Source: Sipunculus nudus
Taxonomy: Eukaryota > Annelida > Sipuncula > Golfingiida > Sipunculidae
Length of the DNA: 64,000 nucleotides
Assembly (NCBI GenBank): GCA_026874595.1
Contig: CM049311.1
Span: 68,332,453 to 68,396,452, forward strand
Reading direction: 5' to 3'
Shown in pieces: positions 45,009-56,506 of this stretch; positions within the stretch are counted from its first letter, which is position 1; every line of letters starts with the position of its first letter. Both the position numbers and the translations under genes were made by a program. The notes beneath the pieces were generated by a model that was not told the DNA's origin, ran no database searches, and saw nothing but the letters and a program-made list of their open reading frames with translations.

Positions 45009-45400
45009 CACCTAGACACTTATAATAAGGACACTGCGTTGAATTTTCTCCGAGTTATCGGGGCTTTTTGTGCACCCCGGAATAGTTACAAAAATTGACA
45101 CAAAAGCCCCAGTATACCGAATAACCAACTCATTAATTGCTATGATTCTTGCCTTCCACACACTTTCATAAGTTCCGCAAGACTGGTGGCGCCACTTGTA
45201 ATTTTTTCCTATTTTTTTCAGTTTCTCAGCCATTTTTTCATCTCTTGCCCATATAAGGGAATAGATGACAAATCGTGAGAAGGACACATAATTTAAAGAA
45301 AAGACACAATAAATCGAGATGACAATAAACAAAAAATAAAGAAAGCGAAGACAAGCATAACAAACCTATTGAAGATAAAAAAGGGTGCCTTAGAAAGGGT
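43856..45400. other. GST copy flank and intergenic, no further gene
   Basis: 43856-44065 is related to the 5' flank of the other GST first exon. An (AT)n lies at 44976-45003. 45120-45240 contains R1-family phrases (CTGGTGGCGCCACTTGTAAT). Confidence 0.45.
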
Positions 45401-45409
45401 ATTCTTGTA

Positions 45410-46250
45410 TAATAAGAAAGTTATAAACTTAACGTAAATGGTGATATAATCCGGGATAAAATAAATCTTAAAATGGTTAAAAATGTACTAAAAAAACTTA
45501 ACAAATCAGACTCATCATACTCTTTGGACAAACTTGATGAATTTATAAATAAACATAATGAACCGGTTTTAAGTCAGTTGAACAATCTTGGCTGGATTAT
45601 TTCACAGAACAAAAATAATTAATATTTTAAAATTACTAATGACACCGGGAAGCGATCGAGATCACAGAAATTTGTTATTTTTTTCTGGCATGCTAAAGAT
45701 GCATGAAAAATGTAATTTCTAAATCAATTTAAGCTTGGGAAACAGTTGTTTTACTGTAATGTTGTAGATGAAAATAGAAAAGAATTAGCGCGTGGGTCTC
45801 CTCTTTTTTTTGGGATAATGTTCTTCCCTCATGCATGGTGTTCCTATAACTTTAGTGATCCTGAACCATATGATGATGTAATTTCTCAGTTATAAAAAAG
45901 TATGACGCAGGAATAAGAAATATCTCTGATTTAATAAGTAAAACACGATCAGATTCGATTTGGAAGAGTGATCGAGATATATGTTCTCATTATAATTTTA
46001 AGACAGATTTCTTAAGCTTTCAAGGTCTGTTAAACTCTATCCCTTATACATGGAAGGCTTTAATAAAATAAACTAAAAGTACAACTACAACTAAGACTAT
46101 TTGTATAAAATGCAGACAGACTGAAGAGAAAGTACAGAAGGTTTCGTACATCTCTGAGCAGACATACCTCCTTATTGAACAAGTAAGTCATATTTTCAAT
46201 TGCTGTACACCGGTTCCTAAAGTCAAAAATTTATTCTTTAATTTGTGTTT
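45410..46250 (+). mobile_element. L1-like LINE remnant (C-terminal ORF2)
   Basis: Reads across frames as GSPLFFWDNVLPSCM (about 45797), then KYDAGIRNISDLIS (about 45899), NFKTDFLSFQGLLNSIPYTW (about 45985) and an ICIKCRQ segment. This pattern (I-x-D-L-x...F-L-x-x-x-G-L-x-x-A-I-P-x-x-W) is the C-terminal part of L1/Tx1-type ORF2. Stops and shifts are frequent; inactive. Confidence 0.6.
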
Positions 46251-46906
46251 CATTCAGTGATGAATTATGATGTTTACATTCGTTTTTCTCTTTTCTGTAT
46301 ATCATCTCGTAATCCTAACATTGAAGTTCGCAATAAAATTCTCAGGTAATTGAACCAACACAAGATAGGGTTTTTATTACAATTTAAGTAACCTAGAGTA
46401 TGGTGTCAAACATTTGTTGTACCCGGCATTTGACCTCTTCTCTTTCAGGTGACGTTTTCATATTTTTATTGAGGTCATCGGTTGGACATCTGTTCGATAA
46501 AGTCACACGTGAAGTATCCCACAGGGCCTCATGACAGTCCTTGGTGCTAATAAAACCTGAAGTTGACAGTATACGCTTTTAATTGATAACCTTCAGAATT
46601 TCTGTTGACATTTCCTTATCTATATATATTAAGTATTACAAAAAAAAATATTGCTACATTCAATACCAGATACCAGCGCGATTCCAATGAGGATGCCGAA
46701 AGGGAAGGTAATCCGAAGTGGAGCTTATTAGTGCCATCTGGTGATAAGTTTTGTAACGAATCCTTGTGTTCAATATACAGAGATTGAATCGTCCTCGTAT
46801 ATAATAAAGTCATAAAAAATATATTTGTCGTCTATAACTAAGCTTGAGAGAGGTATACAACTGGAGACTGTCTTCCAGCTGTGTTCAATCAATACTTTTG
46901 TTTAGT
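46251..46906. other. 3' flank of the GST pseudogene, nothing recognised
   Basis: No repeats or domains identified; a short AT run near 46620. Confidence 0.4.
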
Positions 46907-47044
46907 TTAATGTATTTTTTTACAGCCAGTATATTTAAACATTTTATTCACGTACTCTGCATACGCTTTGTCATGCTTGGAGTTCCGAGTATATTGTACA
47001 TAGCGTTGTATAATCTTTTCCTCAAGCATGGTTGCATGGACTTT
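46907..47044 (-). pseudogene. GST copy 3 exon 6
   Basis: Acceptor TTTTTATTCTTTAG. Opens KVHATMLEEKIIQRYVQYTR and runs to TAA, 45 residues, aligned residue by residue with exon 6 of the intact gene (K-F-I-N-T-M-L-E...). It extends about seven residues beyond the intact gene's end. The exon itself is open, but it belongs to a copy broken in exon 5. Confidence 0.82.
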
Positions 47045-47355
47045 CTAAAGAATAAAAAGAATTAAGGAAAAATGTATAATTCTCCAGAGGCGCAAATATT
47101 CATCTTTAAATACAAGAAACAAATTGTTAAAAAAAAACATTAAAAATACCCAGGGTAAGACCTCGGTGGTGTTAAACAGGGAATAAAGCATTTTTATTAC
47201 ATAGAAAACTGCATACAAGTTTACAGCATTATAGTCCGATACTGAAATTCAATAATGAAGGGATTGTGTAATGCTTATTTTCAATACGACAGGATTTCGT
47301 TCAAATGAATAAGCAATTTAGGCATGTTGTAAATACATGTAGTTAAGTATTTGAC

Positions 47356-47480
47356 CTTGATCCACTGATACTTAGGCAAAGTCCCCATTCCAAAGTGGTA
47401 CATAGTTTCAAGTAACGGCTCAAACAGCCAGATGTCATTGATTTTCCGAACAGAAAGCCATATCCATTCTTGGAGAGAAT
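47356..47480 (-). pseudogene. GST copy 3 exon 5, broken
   Basis: 125 nt against 135 nt in the intact gene. The first part reads ILSKNGYGFLFGKSMT and then, after a frame jump, DIWLFEPLLETMYHFGM with donor ATCAAG|GTCAAA. The missing 10 nt fall exactly on the conserved T-x-A-D capping motif. The position of the 3' splice site reads CTTACAA instead of CAG, so the acceptor is gone. The 5' LTR of the retrotransposon begins 64 bp upstream in gene sense. Confidence 0.85.
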
Positions 47481-47539
47481 TTGTAAGACAGTAATAAAGG
47501 TATCGAGTCAGAATAAAAGTCTCTCTAAGGATGCAAAAT

Positions 47540-47543
47540 ACGT
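47540..47543. repeat. Target duplication ACGT, left
   Basis: ACGT precedes the 5' LTR and ACGT follows the 3' LTR at 58306-58309, marking one integration event. Confidence 0.75.
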
Positions 47544-48335
47544 TGTTACGGATGATTGTTTTATTGTGCATACGGATGTTTCATGTGTTGTTGACATTTG
47601 GTTCGTGTAGTACGTGTAGCTCGTTGACATGGCAGCATCGCCTGGCCGGGCCGGGCTGGCCAACGTGTGAACCCAGACACGGCATTCGTTTTTCTAGATG
47701 GTTCCTGGAACGCGTGTGTACTGTGTATTATGATAGATTCTTTAGATTGTTCGAGAAATAGAAAGTTCTCGGCTTGAGATGAGAAGCTATAAATAGGGAC
47801 TGTGTTTTAGAGCCGAGAAAGAGGTGAGAGAATATTTCAGCGGACACAGAAGCGTGTATGTCATTTGTGGGACCTATTCCGATAAGTGTGGCAATTATAG
47901 ATTTTCTTCAGATTTTCTTCTGGATTTGTGACGAAACTTATTTGGTCTTCAGTTTATTTTCGGAATGTTACAAGAGCTTTACACTGGACTGGTATTCTCC
48001 AAGAGATTTTGTGTGAACTGTTCGTCGGGCTTATTCGCTGTGACAGTGGTTATAACCAGGTACGGTGCACTTTGTTTATTTTACTGTGTGATTGTATTGA
48101 TTTGTTGTTATACTACTGTTATACTGTGTAATTGTATTAATTTAGTTTATTGTAATGTTAGGGTTGTTTTAAGAATAAATTATAGTTATTTGTAAACAAA
48201 AATACACTGACTTCTTTATTCATTCCCCTAGACATTTCACGCTGTCTAGTGTTTCAGAATCTGATTTTTTTATCTCCTTGACAAAATTTATGTTGGTCAC
48301 GCATACGTGATCTGTTGATATTAGGTTCCGTAACA
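47544..48335 (+). repeat. 5' LTR
   Basis: 792 bp, TGTTAC...GTAACA. TATA box TATAAATAG at 47788-47796. It carries a 32-bp GC-rich segment (about 47620-47655) absent from the 3' LTR. The first ~85 bases differ from the 3' LTR at about nine positions, so the insertion is old. Confidence 0.9.
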
Positions 48336-48341
48336 TAAAAT

Positions 48342-48359
48342 AGGAGGCTCGTCCGGGAT
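48342..48359 (+). promoter_or_regulatory. Primer-binding site, tRNA-Pro type
   Basis: AGGAGGCTCGTCCGGGAT, six bases after the 5' LTR, matches 16 of 18 bases of the complement of the tRNA-Pro 3' end, the primer also used by murine leukaemia-type retroviruses. Confidence 0.75.
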
Positions 48360-48936
48360 GCTTAATAGTTTTGAAAGTTTATTTGGCCTGACCTGGACAC
48401 ATTGTTTTATCAAACATTGTTTTCAAGATTACATATTGTTTACAAAATCTATGCATAGCATAGTACAAGAGCCAGGCTCTTTTCATATAAATAAGGGGTA
48501 CAACTCCTTTATTGACTCTAATAAAGAGTTTGATACTACGAAGGCCTACGTGAAGTCTGAATCCAAAGAAGAATCCGTAGCTTGCGGGGTAAAAACCTCA
48601 GTTGATTCCTGCGAGGAATTTATTAAGGCTAGGTCCTTTCAAGAGTCCTGCGAGGAGTATCTTGTAAATAAGGCTAAGTCATTTTATGACTCTTGCGAGA
48701 GTATTTCAAATGAGGCCAGGTCCGCTTATGACAAACAGAAGTTTGTTTCTGCTGAAGAAAATTCCTCTGTTGACTCCGATGAGGAGTTTGATTGTTAAAA
48801 GGATGTAGATTCCTTTAAGGACTCTGAAAAAAGAGTTTATGACTGACACTGTCAATGTCAGTTCTTTGTTTGATGAAACTGAGGTAGTAGATCCCTCTCC
48901 TGACTCTGAAATGGAGTTATTTGAGTTATTTCAAAC
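48358..48936 (+). pseudogene. Gag-side frame of the LTR element, truncated
   Basis: An open frame to TAA at 48798 shows an internal repeat of acidic D-S-C-E-E-F/Y units (SVDSCEEFIKARSFQESCEE). The frame continues broken for ~130 bp until the LINE at 48937. No zinc knuckle or capsid motif is visible. Most of gag and the front of protease are missing. Confidence 0.5.
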
Positions 48937-49252
48937 ATCTTTTACCAGGATAGCCTATATTCAAGTTAATCTGCTGGTTTTCAACAGGGTCCTGGAGAAA
49001 GTTATATAAAATGAATAAAATGTACATCATACAGATACAGATTAAACATGACATAGTGTTATATATATTAAATACATAGTTAAATATAGCGCAAACGATT
49101 ATAAGATGTTATGCAGTAATGAAACATCGTCGTTACATTGAAGACATTGAAAATAAAAATGCATATCAATCTCATGAAATTAATGAAAGGTAGATTTATG
49201 GTAATATACAAGTTAGAATAATATGAAATTGTGCTATCGTCGCATCAAACAT

Positions 49253-49995
49253 CTATATAAATGCTTAAAATTGCGGCAGTAAGACACAAGCTTACACGTG
49301 ACGCCACAGAACGACTGATACATGCCTTTATTTCTACAAGGCTTGATAGCTGCAACTTACTGCTTCTGAATGTACCAGCTGCGCAGATCGCTAAACTGCA
49401 GCGCGTTCAGAACTGTGCAGCTCGGATAGTCACCAAGAAGCGGATGCGTGACAGCATCACAGGAATTCTGAGAGATCTTCACTGGCTTCCTGTTAAGCAT
49501 CGGGTCAATTTCAAGGCTTTGTGTCTAACTTATCAATGTGTGAATGGTCTAGCCCCTGCATATTTGTCCGAGCTTGTGTCCCCATATGTGCCATCAAGAA
49601 GTCTCCGATCAAACAGCCAACTACTCCTGCAGCAACCAGCCTCCAGAACTAGATCCTATGGAGATCGCGCATTTGCAGTCGCTGTACCAAAGTTATGGAA
49701 TCAGTTGCCTATGGTCCTAAAAATGTGTGACTCATATGACACTTTCATGAAGAAACTAAAGACACATCTTTTTAGCTTTGCATATAATTAGACAATTTCT
49801 CTAGTCAGTTTCACTACTTACAGACTTTTACTTATCTTAGTCAATTCTCATACTTTTTTTAGTACTTTAATTTTTATTTATCTCTTATTTTAAATTTTAA
49901 CTCAAATTATGCATGTTATTGTAAGGCGCCCCTGAGCAACACTGAGTGTTGGAAGGTGGCGCGGTATTAAGTGAATAAATTATTATTATATTTTA
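49253..49995 (+). mobile_element. 5'-truncated LINE fragment nested in the minus LINE
   Basis: The frame 49261-49791 (176 codons) is intact and reads the C-terminal part of a non-LTR polymerase: FISTRLDSCNLLLLNVP, LQRVQNCAARIVTKK, ILRDLHWLPVKHRVNFKALC, YQCVNGLAPAYLSEL, FAVAVPKLWNQLP. Its 3' end has the AAGGCGCCCCTGAGCA...GGCGCGGTATTAAGTG hairpin-like region and an ATTATTATTAT tail. TATATAAA occurs at both borders (likely target duplication). Of a different family from its host LINE. Confidence 0.8.
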
Positions 49996-50563
49996 TATAA
50001 AATGGTCGTGATCTGAGGCATACCTTAAGAATAAAGGCAGCTGATTCCATAGATATGGACCTGCATAGCTAAAACTAGATTTAAAACGTTCACGCCTGGG
50101 CCTGGGTAAAATCAAATTATGGCTGTCAGAAGACCGTATTTAATATGGCATCCGTTGCAACCAAACCGAGAACAGTTTTAAAATATTCAGGTACGTCTTC
50201 AGAAAAAAACATTTAAATACAATTGAACACAAAAAATACCGATACCTTTCTTCCACAGTCATCCAACCTAGTTGTTTAATTAATGACGCAGACGAAGTGT
50301 TATTGTCGAATTTTTTTGTAACGACGCGTGCATGCGTGCTGAAGGCGGTTAGTCGCCTCAGTGGGTATATCTGAGGAAGTATATATTGAGATTTCATCCG
50401 CAAATATCATCAATCTCTTTTAAATATTTAGGCAATTCACTAATATACACAAGGAATAAAACCGGACCTAGAATTGTGCCTTGAGTACAAACGGGAGAAT
50501 AACGCACTCTTTAGAGAGTTCTCCATTCAGACATACTAATTGTCTTCTGTTAGACAAATAATT

Positions 50564-51257
50564 GTATCCGACAAAACAGAGTTTTGCGGATACTATTTTT
50601 CAGCCGACCGCCGCCGCCGCGTAGGTGTCAGGAGAACTCCTCCGTAACCGCTGGGCGGAATTTTTCGGAACCCGGGATTAGGTTCGGGTCACATGTCAAC
50701 TGCTGTGCCCCGATTTTGTTTTGACCTCTGACCTGTCCTCTGCGTCCATATGTGCGTCTGTGTTCACACGCTGCCGCCGCCGTGTGGGTGTCCGGAGAAC
50801 TCCTCCGTAACCGCTGGGCGGAATTTTACGAAACCCGGGATTATGTTCGGGTCACATGTTAACCGATGCGCCCCGATTTTGTTTTGACCTCTGACCTTTC
50901 CTCTCTGCCCAGCGTCCATTTGTGCGTTTGTTTCCATACATAAACCCACATATCTCGGGAACCGTTAGACCGATCAGGAAAAAAATTTTTGTACAAATGT
51001 AGCCCTTAGATAGCTTCATGTTTGTCTGCTGTGTGATAAAATCACTCATATACATGTAGTGGTTTGACTTTTCTGCCTAAAATTTTGCATATGTATACAA
51101 CTTGGACAGCTTTCTGGATTTGTTGTAGGTGGCGCAACCTACATACACATTTCGGCTGCAGACATCCATGCTAATATGCAACACGCCTCACTCTATTTCC
51201 CCTTGCCACTCAATCCATGCCTCACTTCACCCGTTTCACTCTGTTTTAGGCGGATAC
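50564..51257. mobile_element. DNA element with GTATCCG...CGGATAC ends nested in the minus LINE
   Basis: The left end GTATCCGACAAAACAG and right end CTGTTTTAGGCGGATAC are inverted copies. Just inside the left end TTTTGCGGATAC makes a second inversion. The interior is GC-rich and has two copies of a 163-bp tandem unit (GGAGAACTCCTCCGTAACCG at 50631 and 50794), with GTTTTGACCTCTGACC in each. No transposase. It separates the LINE frame between WFKN and YLSNRRQ. Target duplication not resolved. Confidence 0.6.
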
Positions 51258-53789
51258 ACGTAGTCGCTTGTGTATTCTAGTTTTTAAACCAAATAAGTTC
51301 AGTATCGATGACGCCGTTTTATTTTGTTTTAGTTTGCTCAATAAAATTGAATGATTTAGGCTGTCAAATACTTTTCTTATATCCATAAAGCAAGCTGCAG
51401 TAATTTTATTATTGTTCATGTTTGTTAAATATTCATCTATTACTGTATCTGAGAGGCGCAGATCTATTTGAGAGATAAACAAATTGTTTATCCGAGAATA
51501 CTTTATTTTTACAGAAAAGGAAATTAACTTATGTTTGACGAATGATTCCAATATCTTAGGTATATGACCAATGATAGATATCGGTCGATAATTATTTGGG
51601 TAACTCTTCTTAACCGAGCCTTTATATATAGGAACGATCTTCGCAGTTTTCCAATCATTAGTGATTATACCACTTTGAAGCGAACAATTAAACAGATACG
51701 CAAGACTTGGTGAAATGAATGGAGCGGCTATTTTTAGAAGAATACCAGACATACCAAGAATATCGTCAGAGATACGAGGGCTAATTTTTAATAATTGTGA
51801 TAAAACGAAATTTGTTGAAACGGACGGAAAATGGAAGGCTTTGGGATTAGGAGGTTCCGTCATGCTATCAATAGGGTCGGTGTTATGCATACTATTACCA
51901 ATATTAGTCCCTATCATACTAAAAAAATCGTTGAATTTATTGGGACTTATATCGAGTCTAGAAGTATTATTGGTTGATTTAGATGGTATTAAATGCTTTA
52001 AGGTTTTCCAGATTCCGTCTGGTTTCGAATTATTATACAAGATTAATTTATTGTAATACTGGTGACGAGCTTTACGTATTTCTTTAGTAACTTGGTTTCG
52101 AAGACATCTATACAGTATCCAGTCACGGGTATTATTTGTTAGTTTAGCCTTCCTATGGGCGGATTTTCTGGAGTGTATCATATTAAGTACTGCAATAGTA
52201 GTCAATTTATTATGAGTTGATCGTAATCTGCGCTTATAAAATGGTGCATGAATATTACATATTTTAATAAATTCATAGCGCCACATTTGCCTTGCTAAGT
52301 TTATATCTGTTATTTGCGAGGTGTGAGTGTAATGTAGTAAGAAATGCAGATGAAAGTAATTCATCGATAAATTTGATCCTGTCAAATCGACGGAGGCTCC
52401 GAGAAAATACTGACTTAGAAGATTTATTCTGTGGTTGTGTATTTATTACAGCCTTAACGAGAAAGTGGTCACTTAGGCTTAAGGGATACACAGCTGAGGT
52501 TGAGAACATATTCGGATCAGACGTTAAAATCAAATGTATAATCGTAGAAGACGTCGGACTTACTCTGGTTGACTCAGTTATCATTTGATGAAAGCAAAAA
52601 TTTTCTCTAACAAATCTAATTTGCTGTTAGTGACCTTTTCGTGACATTTAAATCAATATTAAAATCGCCCAACAAAATAACATGCTTATAACTACTAACA
52701 AAATTTAACAGTTCATCAATGTAATCAACGTTAGCACTAGGTGGTCTGTAAATTGAACCGATTAAAAACTTTTTCATCCCGACGTTTACAGTTACCCAAA
52801 CACTTTAAACAACGTTACGTTTAAAGGAAATACGCTCTTGTTTCAATGATTGTAAAATATAAGTGACGATGCCACCACCTTGCCGGTTCCTATCAAATCT
52901 GAATAGAGTATAATTATCAATACGAAGCTCAGAATCAGTTATATTTTTATCGAGCCAATATTCAGTAAATGTGAAAACACGTGGTCTAAGACGCGAGAAA
53001 ATTAAACGAATCCCATCTAATTTTGGGAGCAAGCTACGAACATTTAGATGAGCTAACAGTGTACCTTTGGAGGCAGAACGATTTAGTAAGGGTTTGAACG
53101 AAGGATAGAGATCAACATCAGTAGCGATTGTACGAGACTGATCCAAACTTGATGTACGTAGACTGGATGAAGTGGGAGTGGTACTGCTAAACAAATTCTA
53201 ATGACTCGCCCGAGAGGCCTAGGTTTTTTTTAGGCCTGATATAGCGTTTCTGCGCGTCTTTTTGCAGAAGCAATTGTCGTGGACTTTCTTTGTTTTTCTC
53301 CCCTGTTGAGAGGGAACATCGCAGAGTTTGTGGAGACTGGGATATAGAGGTATAGGTATCATCATCCTGAAGGTATACGTCACCCTCGTAATCAGTTGTG
53401 TCTGAAACCATGGTCTCGATAGGATCCGCAGCCACAGATTCATTGGCACAGTCATCAGATTCTGTGGAACAATCGGAGGCACGGTCGATTGGTATGATAT
53501 GGAAGAGTCCAGGTCAGATTTACAGGTCATCTTGGACAATTCCTGCCTGAACTGAGCATTTTTGCTTTTGAGTTTCTCACATTCATTGCATTTTGTAGAC
53601 ACTACTTTAACGAGATCCATATGTGGCTGTAAAAGATTGTTAAGTTTTTGATTTATACATGATGGTTTTGTATCACTTTCAAGTGATATTTCAGACTCTA
53701 CCCCTATTAAAATTTTGAGGGACACTGGTTCAGGCCTGACTTTGCCATTTTCTAATAGGTCTTTACTGGTGCACATGCACTTGTTAATG

Positions 53790-54344
53790 GTGTGTTTTCA
53801 GACAAGCACACTTCAGTTCCGCTTCACAGTGTCCATTGTCAAGTCAGATTTGATTTCTGGGAATATTACTGTGGGCATAAGAACTACTTTACCCTTTGAG
53901 GGAGATCAGTTGCTACTAGGCAATGATGCTGCAGGTGAAAAAGTACAGCCTGTACTAATAGTGACAGAAAAGCCGTCACTTGATCAGGACACTGATCCTG
54001 AAAGTCAGAAAATTCCTGGTTTGGATCCTTCATGTGCTGTAACTAGTTTTATGGCTAAAAAAAACACACCTGAGGATAATGGTCCAGATAACAACACTCT
54101 GGGAATCACTAGTCACTCGCACAACGACTCGCCCGTACAGGATGCAGCATTTTCGAGGTCAGAACTTATCGCCAAACAGCATAAGGACCCTAATATTTTC
54201 TTTTTTTTGTTTCCCAGGGCAGTTTCTAAAGATGAACTGTCACAGAACCCAGTTTGTTTCAATGTTAAAACTGAAAGCTTATGCGTGGATGGCGACCACC
54301 TGATGTATGCGCTGATGATGAGTGGGCCATCAAACATCAAATAG
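53790..54344 (+). pseudogene. LTR element: protease C-terminal part and linker
   Basis: The frame reads VKSDLISGNITVGIRTTLPF then LLLGNDAAGEKV, the LLGND-x-A-G-x-K-V end of Ty3-type aspartic protease. An acidic linker follows, then FSRSELIAKQHKDPNI, which leads into the integrase. The active-site D-T/S-G part lies in the missing upstream region. Confidence 0.75.
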
Positions 54345-55347
54345 TAATGGCCAAAAGTCATCGCAGTGAAATTCTAAGCATGACACATGAGGCTCCTTTG
54401 TCTGGCCATTTAGGCATAAATAAAACTTATCAGAAAGTAAGTACACACATATATTGGCCTAACCTCAGGAAAGATGATGTACAATACTGTAAATCATGCC
54501 ATACATGCCAGATGGTAGGCAGACCCAATCAGAAACCTCCTAAGGCCCCACACGGGCCTATTCCTGCTTTCGAGGATCCTTTTAGTAGGATTATTGTTGA
54601 CTGTGTTGGACCACTGCCCAAAACAAAATCTTGACATAAATACTTGCTGAGGGCGCCCTCTAGCGTTTTCACCAGACATTGAAAAACATGATCAGGACCT
54701 ATTGCTATGACACACGGAAAGAGTGTGATGAAGGGATCCACCTATTGCTGTTTGCTGTCAAAGAATCCTTTCAAGAGTCCTTGGGTTTCAGTCCCTTTGA
54801 ACTAGTTTTCGGACATGGACCGCGAACTGAACTTCCATGGAAACTGCTTAAAGAAAAACTCTTGTGTGAAAATCCTGTTTCTCTTAGTTTACTGCAGTAT
54901 GTCTCAGACTTTCGCACTAAACTACACAATGCTTATGAGATTGCAAAGTCAAATCTAAAATCTGCACAAAGTAAAATGAAAATAAAGAATGACAAGCACA
55001 CTGTAAGTACGACGTTTGAGCCTGGTGAAAAGGTTCTTGCCTTACTTTCCATCCCTGGCAGACCTCTGCAAGCTAGGTATTTTGGTCCTTACATTGTTGA
55101 CAAGAAAGCCAGTGATTTAAATTACATACAGTTGACACCAGATAGACGAAAGAAGAAACAATTGTGCCATGTTAACATGTTGAAACCATATTATGACAGA
55201 AATAGCAGATCAGATGTTGTGCAAAATGTTACAGTTGTTAATTGTGTAAAAACTGACCCTGACCCAGTTGAAGTAGATACTGATTGTAAGTGTGATGTAG
55301 ACAATCTGTGTGAAACAGTACCATTAAAAAAACTCAGACGTGCTTAA
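54281..55347 (+). pseudogene. LTR element: integrase, core deleted
   Basis: An H2C2 zinc-binding domain (H and H in MTHEAPLSGHLG, CKSCHTC at about 54490) is followed by the core start IIVDCVGPLP with the first catalytic Asp, then a stop at 54632-54634 and a deletion. Reading resumes at KMIRTYCYD-like sequence (about 54690) and SFQESLGFSPFELVFGHGPR, the end of the core, so the second Asp and the Glu are missing. The C-terminal domain (FEPGEKVLALL...YFGPYIV...HVNMLKPYY) is complete to TAA at 55347. Confidence 0.85.
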
Positions 55348-55389
55348 CAACTTGGATGCCAAACTGTCACACTTTACCGCGCAACAACA

Positions 55390-56453
55390 ACAAGACCTCA
55401 AGAACCTGGAATGAATTATAAACACTTGTTTAGTGACATTCCAACGCGAATTTACATATAGTGCCATGACGTCGATGTTGGCGAGGCAAGCGCAGTCAAG
55501 CAGCATCCTTATAGACTGAATCCAGAAAAGCAAAAGTATCCACCGGATGAGATTCAATATTTGCTGGACAATGATTTTATTGAACCTAGTAACAGTAACT
55601 GGAGTTCACCATGTGTTCTTGTGCCAAAACCTGATGGAAGTTACCGTATGAGCACAGATTATCGAAAACTGAACTCTGTCACCAAGACTGACACGTTCCC
55701 GATTCCGAGGATCAATGATTGTATTGAAAGAGTTGGTAGCTCAAGATATGTTTCCAAGGTTGACTTGCTAAAAGGATTCTGGCAGGTTCCGCTGTCAGAA
55801 CGAGCGAAGGAAGTGTCCGCATTTATGACGCCGCAAGGAATGTACCAGTATAAAGTTATGCCGTTTGACATAAGAACTCGCCAGCCACGTTCCAGCGCCT
55901 CGTCCATGTGGTTGTCAAGGACATTCAGGGCTGCGACGCATATATTAGTGACCTTATCGTGTGCAGCGACACCTGGGAGAAACATATGCAAATTCTTCGC
56001 GACCTCTTCGAAAGACTTAGTGAAGCACGTCTGACCATCAACCTAGTAAAATCTGAGTTTTGTCATGCACAAGTAACATTTTTGGGTCTTATTGTAGAGC
56101 AGGGTCAAGTAAAACCTGAAGATGCTAAAATAAATGCTATTTCTGCGTTTCCTAGACCAGAAAACAAAAAGGATACTACAGGAAGTTTTGTCCAAATTTT
56201 TTCTGCTGTTGCTGAACCTTTGACTAATTTGTTAAAGAAGAAACAAAAGTTTGTATGGAATGTTCAGTGTGAAAATGCATTTCAGAATTTGAAAGCAATT
56301 CTGCAAAGTTCACAAGTTTTGGTGGCTCTAGACTTTTCTGTTCCTTTTAAGTTAGCTGTAGATGCTAGTGATACTGCTGCTGGTACTGTGTTGTTACAAG
56401 AAGGCAATGATAGCATAGATCATCCAAATTTTTTATTTCTCAAGAAAGTTTAA
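55390..56453 (+). pseudogene. LTR element: reverse transcriptase
   Basis: Directly follows the integrase. QHPYRLNPEK (about 55500), IEPSNSNWSSPCVLVPKPDG, DYRKLNSVTKTDTFPIPRI, SKVDLLKGFWQVPLSERAKE (first catalytic Asp), then a frame shift near 55865. The active-site loop reads A-Y-I-S-D-L (55935-55950) in place of the usual Y-x-D-D, so one metal-binding Asp is lost. Connection residues LGLIVEQGQVKPEDAKI and the start of RNase H (VDASDTAAGTVLLQEG) follow. Confidence 0.85.
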
Positions 56454-56506
56454 TGCAAACCAGAAAAACTACTCCACTATTGAAAAAGAATGTTTGGCTT
56501 TGATTT

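Larger units (their letters stand above)
48937..53790 (-). mobile_element. CR1-like LINE inserted in the LTR element (minus strand)
   Basis: Same family as 35700-40926. Reading leftward: ORF1 remnant from about 53785, endonuclease HLNVRSLLPKLDGIRLI and FTEYWLDKN (53060-52950), then RT NNYRPISIIGHIPKILESFV (about 51590-51530) and FMDIRKVFDSLNHS (about 51370). After the DNA element at 50564-51257 come YLSNRRQLVCLNGELSK (about 50555-50505) and C-terminal blocks to 50020. The 3' tail at 48945-48985 reads ATAGGCTATCCTGGTAAAAG. The 5' end is truncated and the frames broken. Confidence 0.85.

Noticed and set aside
51715-52056. Plus-strand open frame inside the minus LINE
   Set aside because: Antisense shadow of the reverse transcriptase frame.
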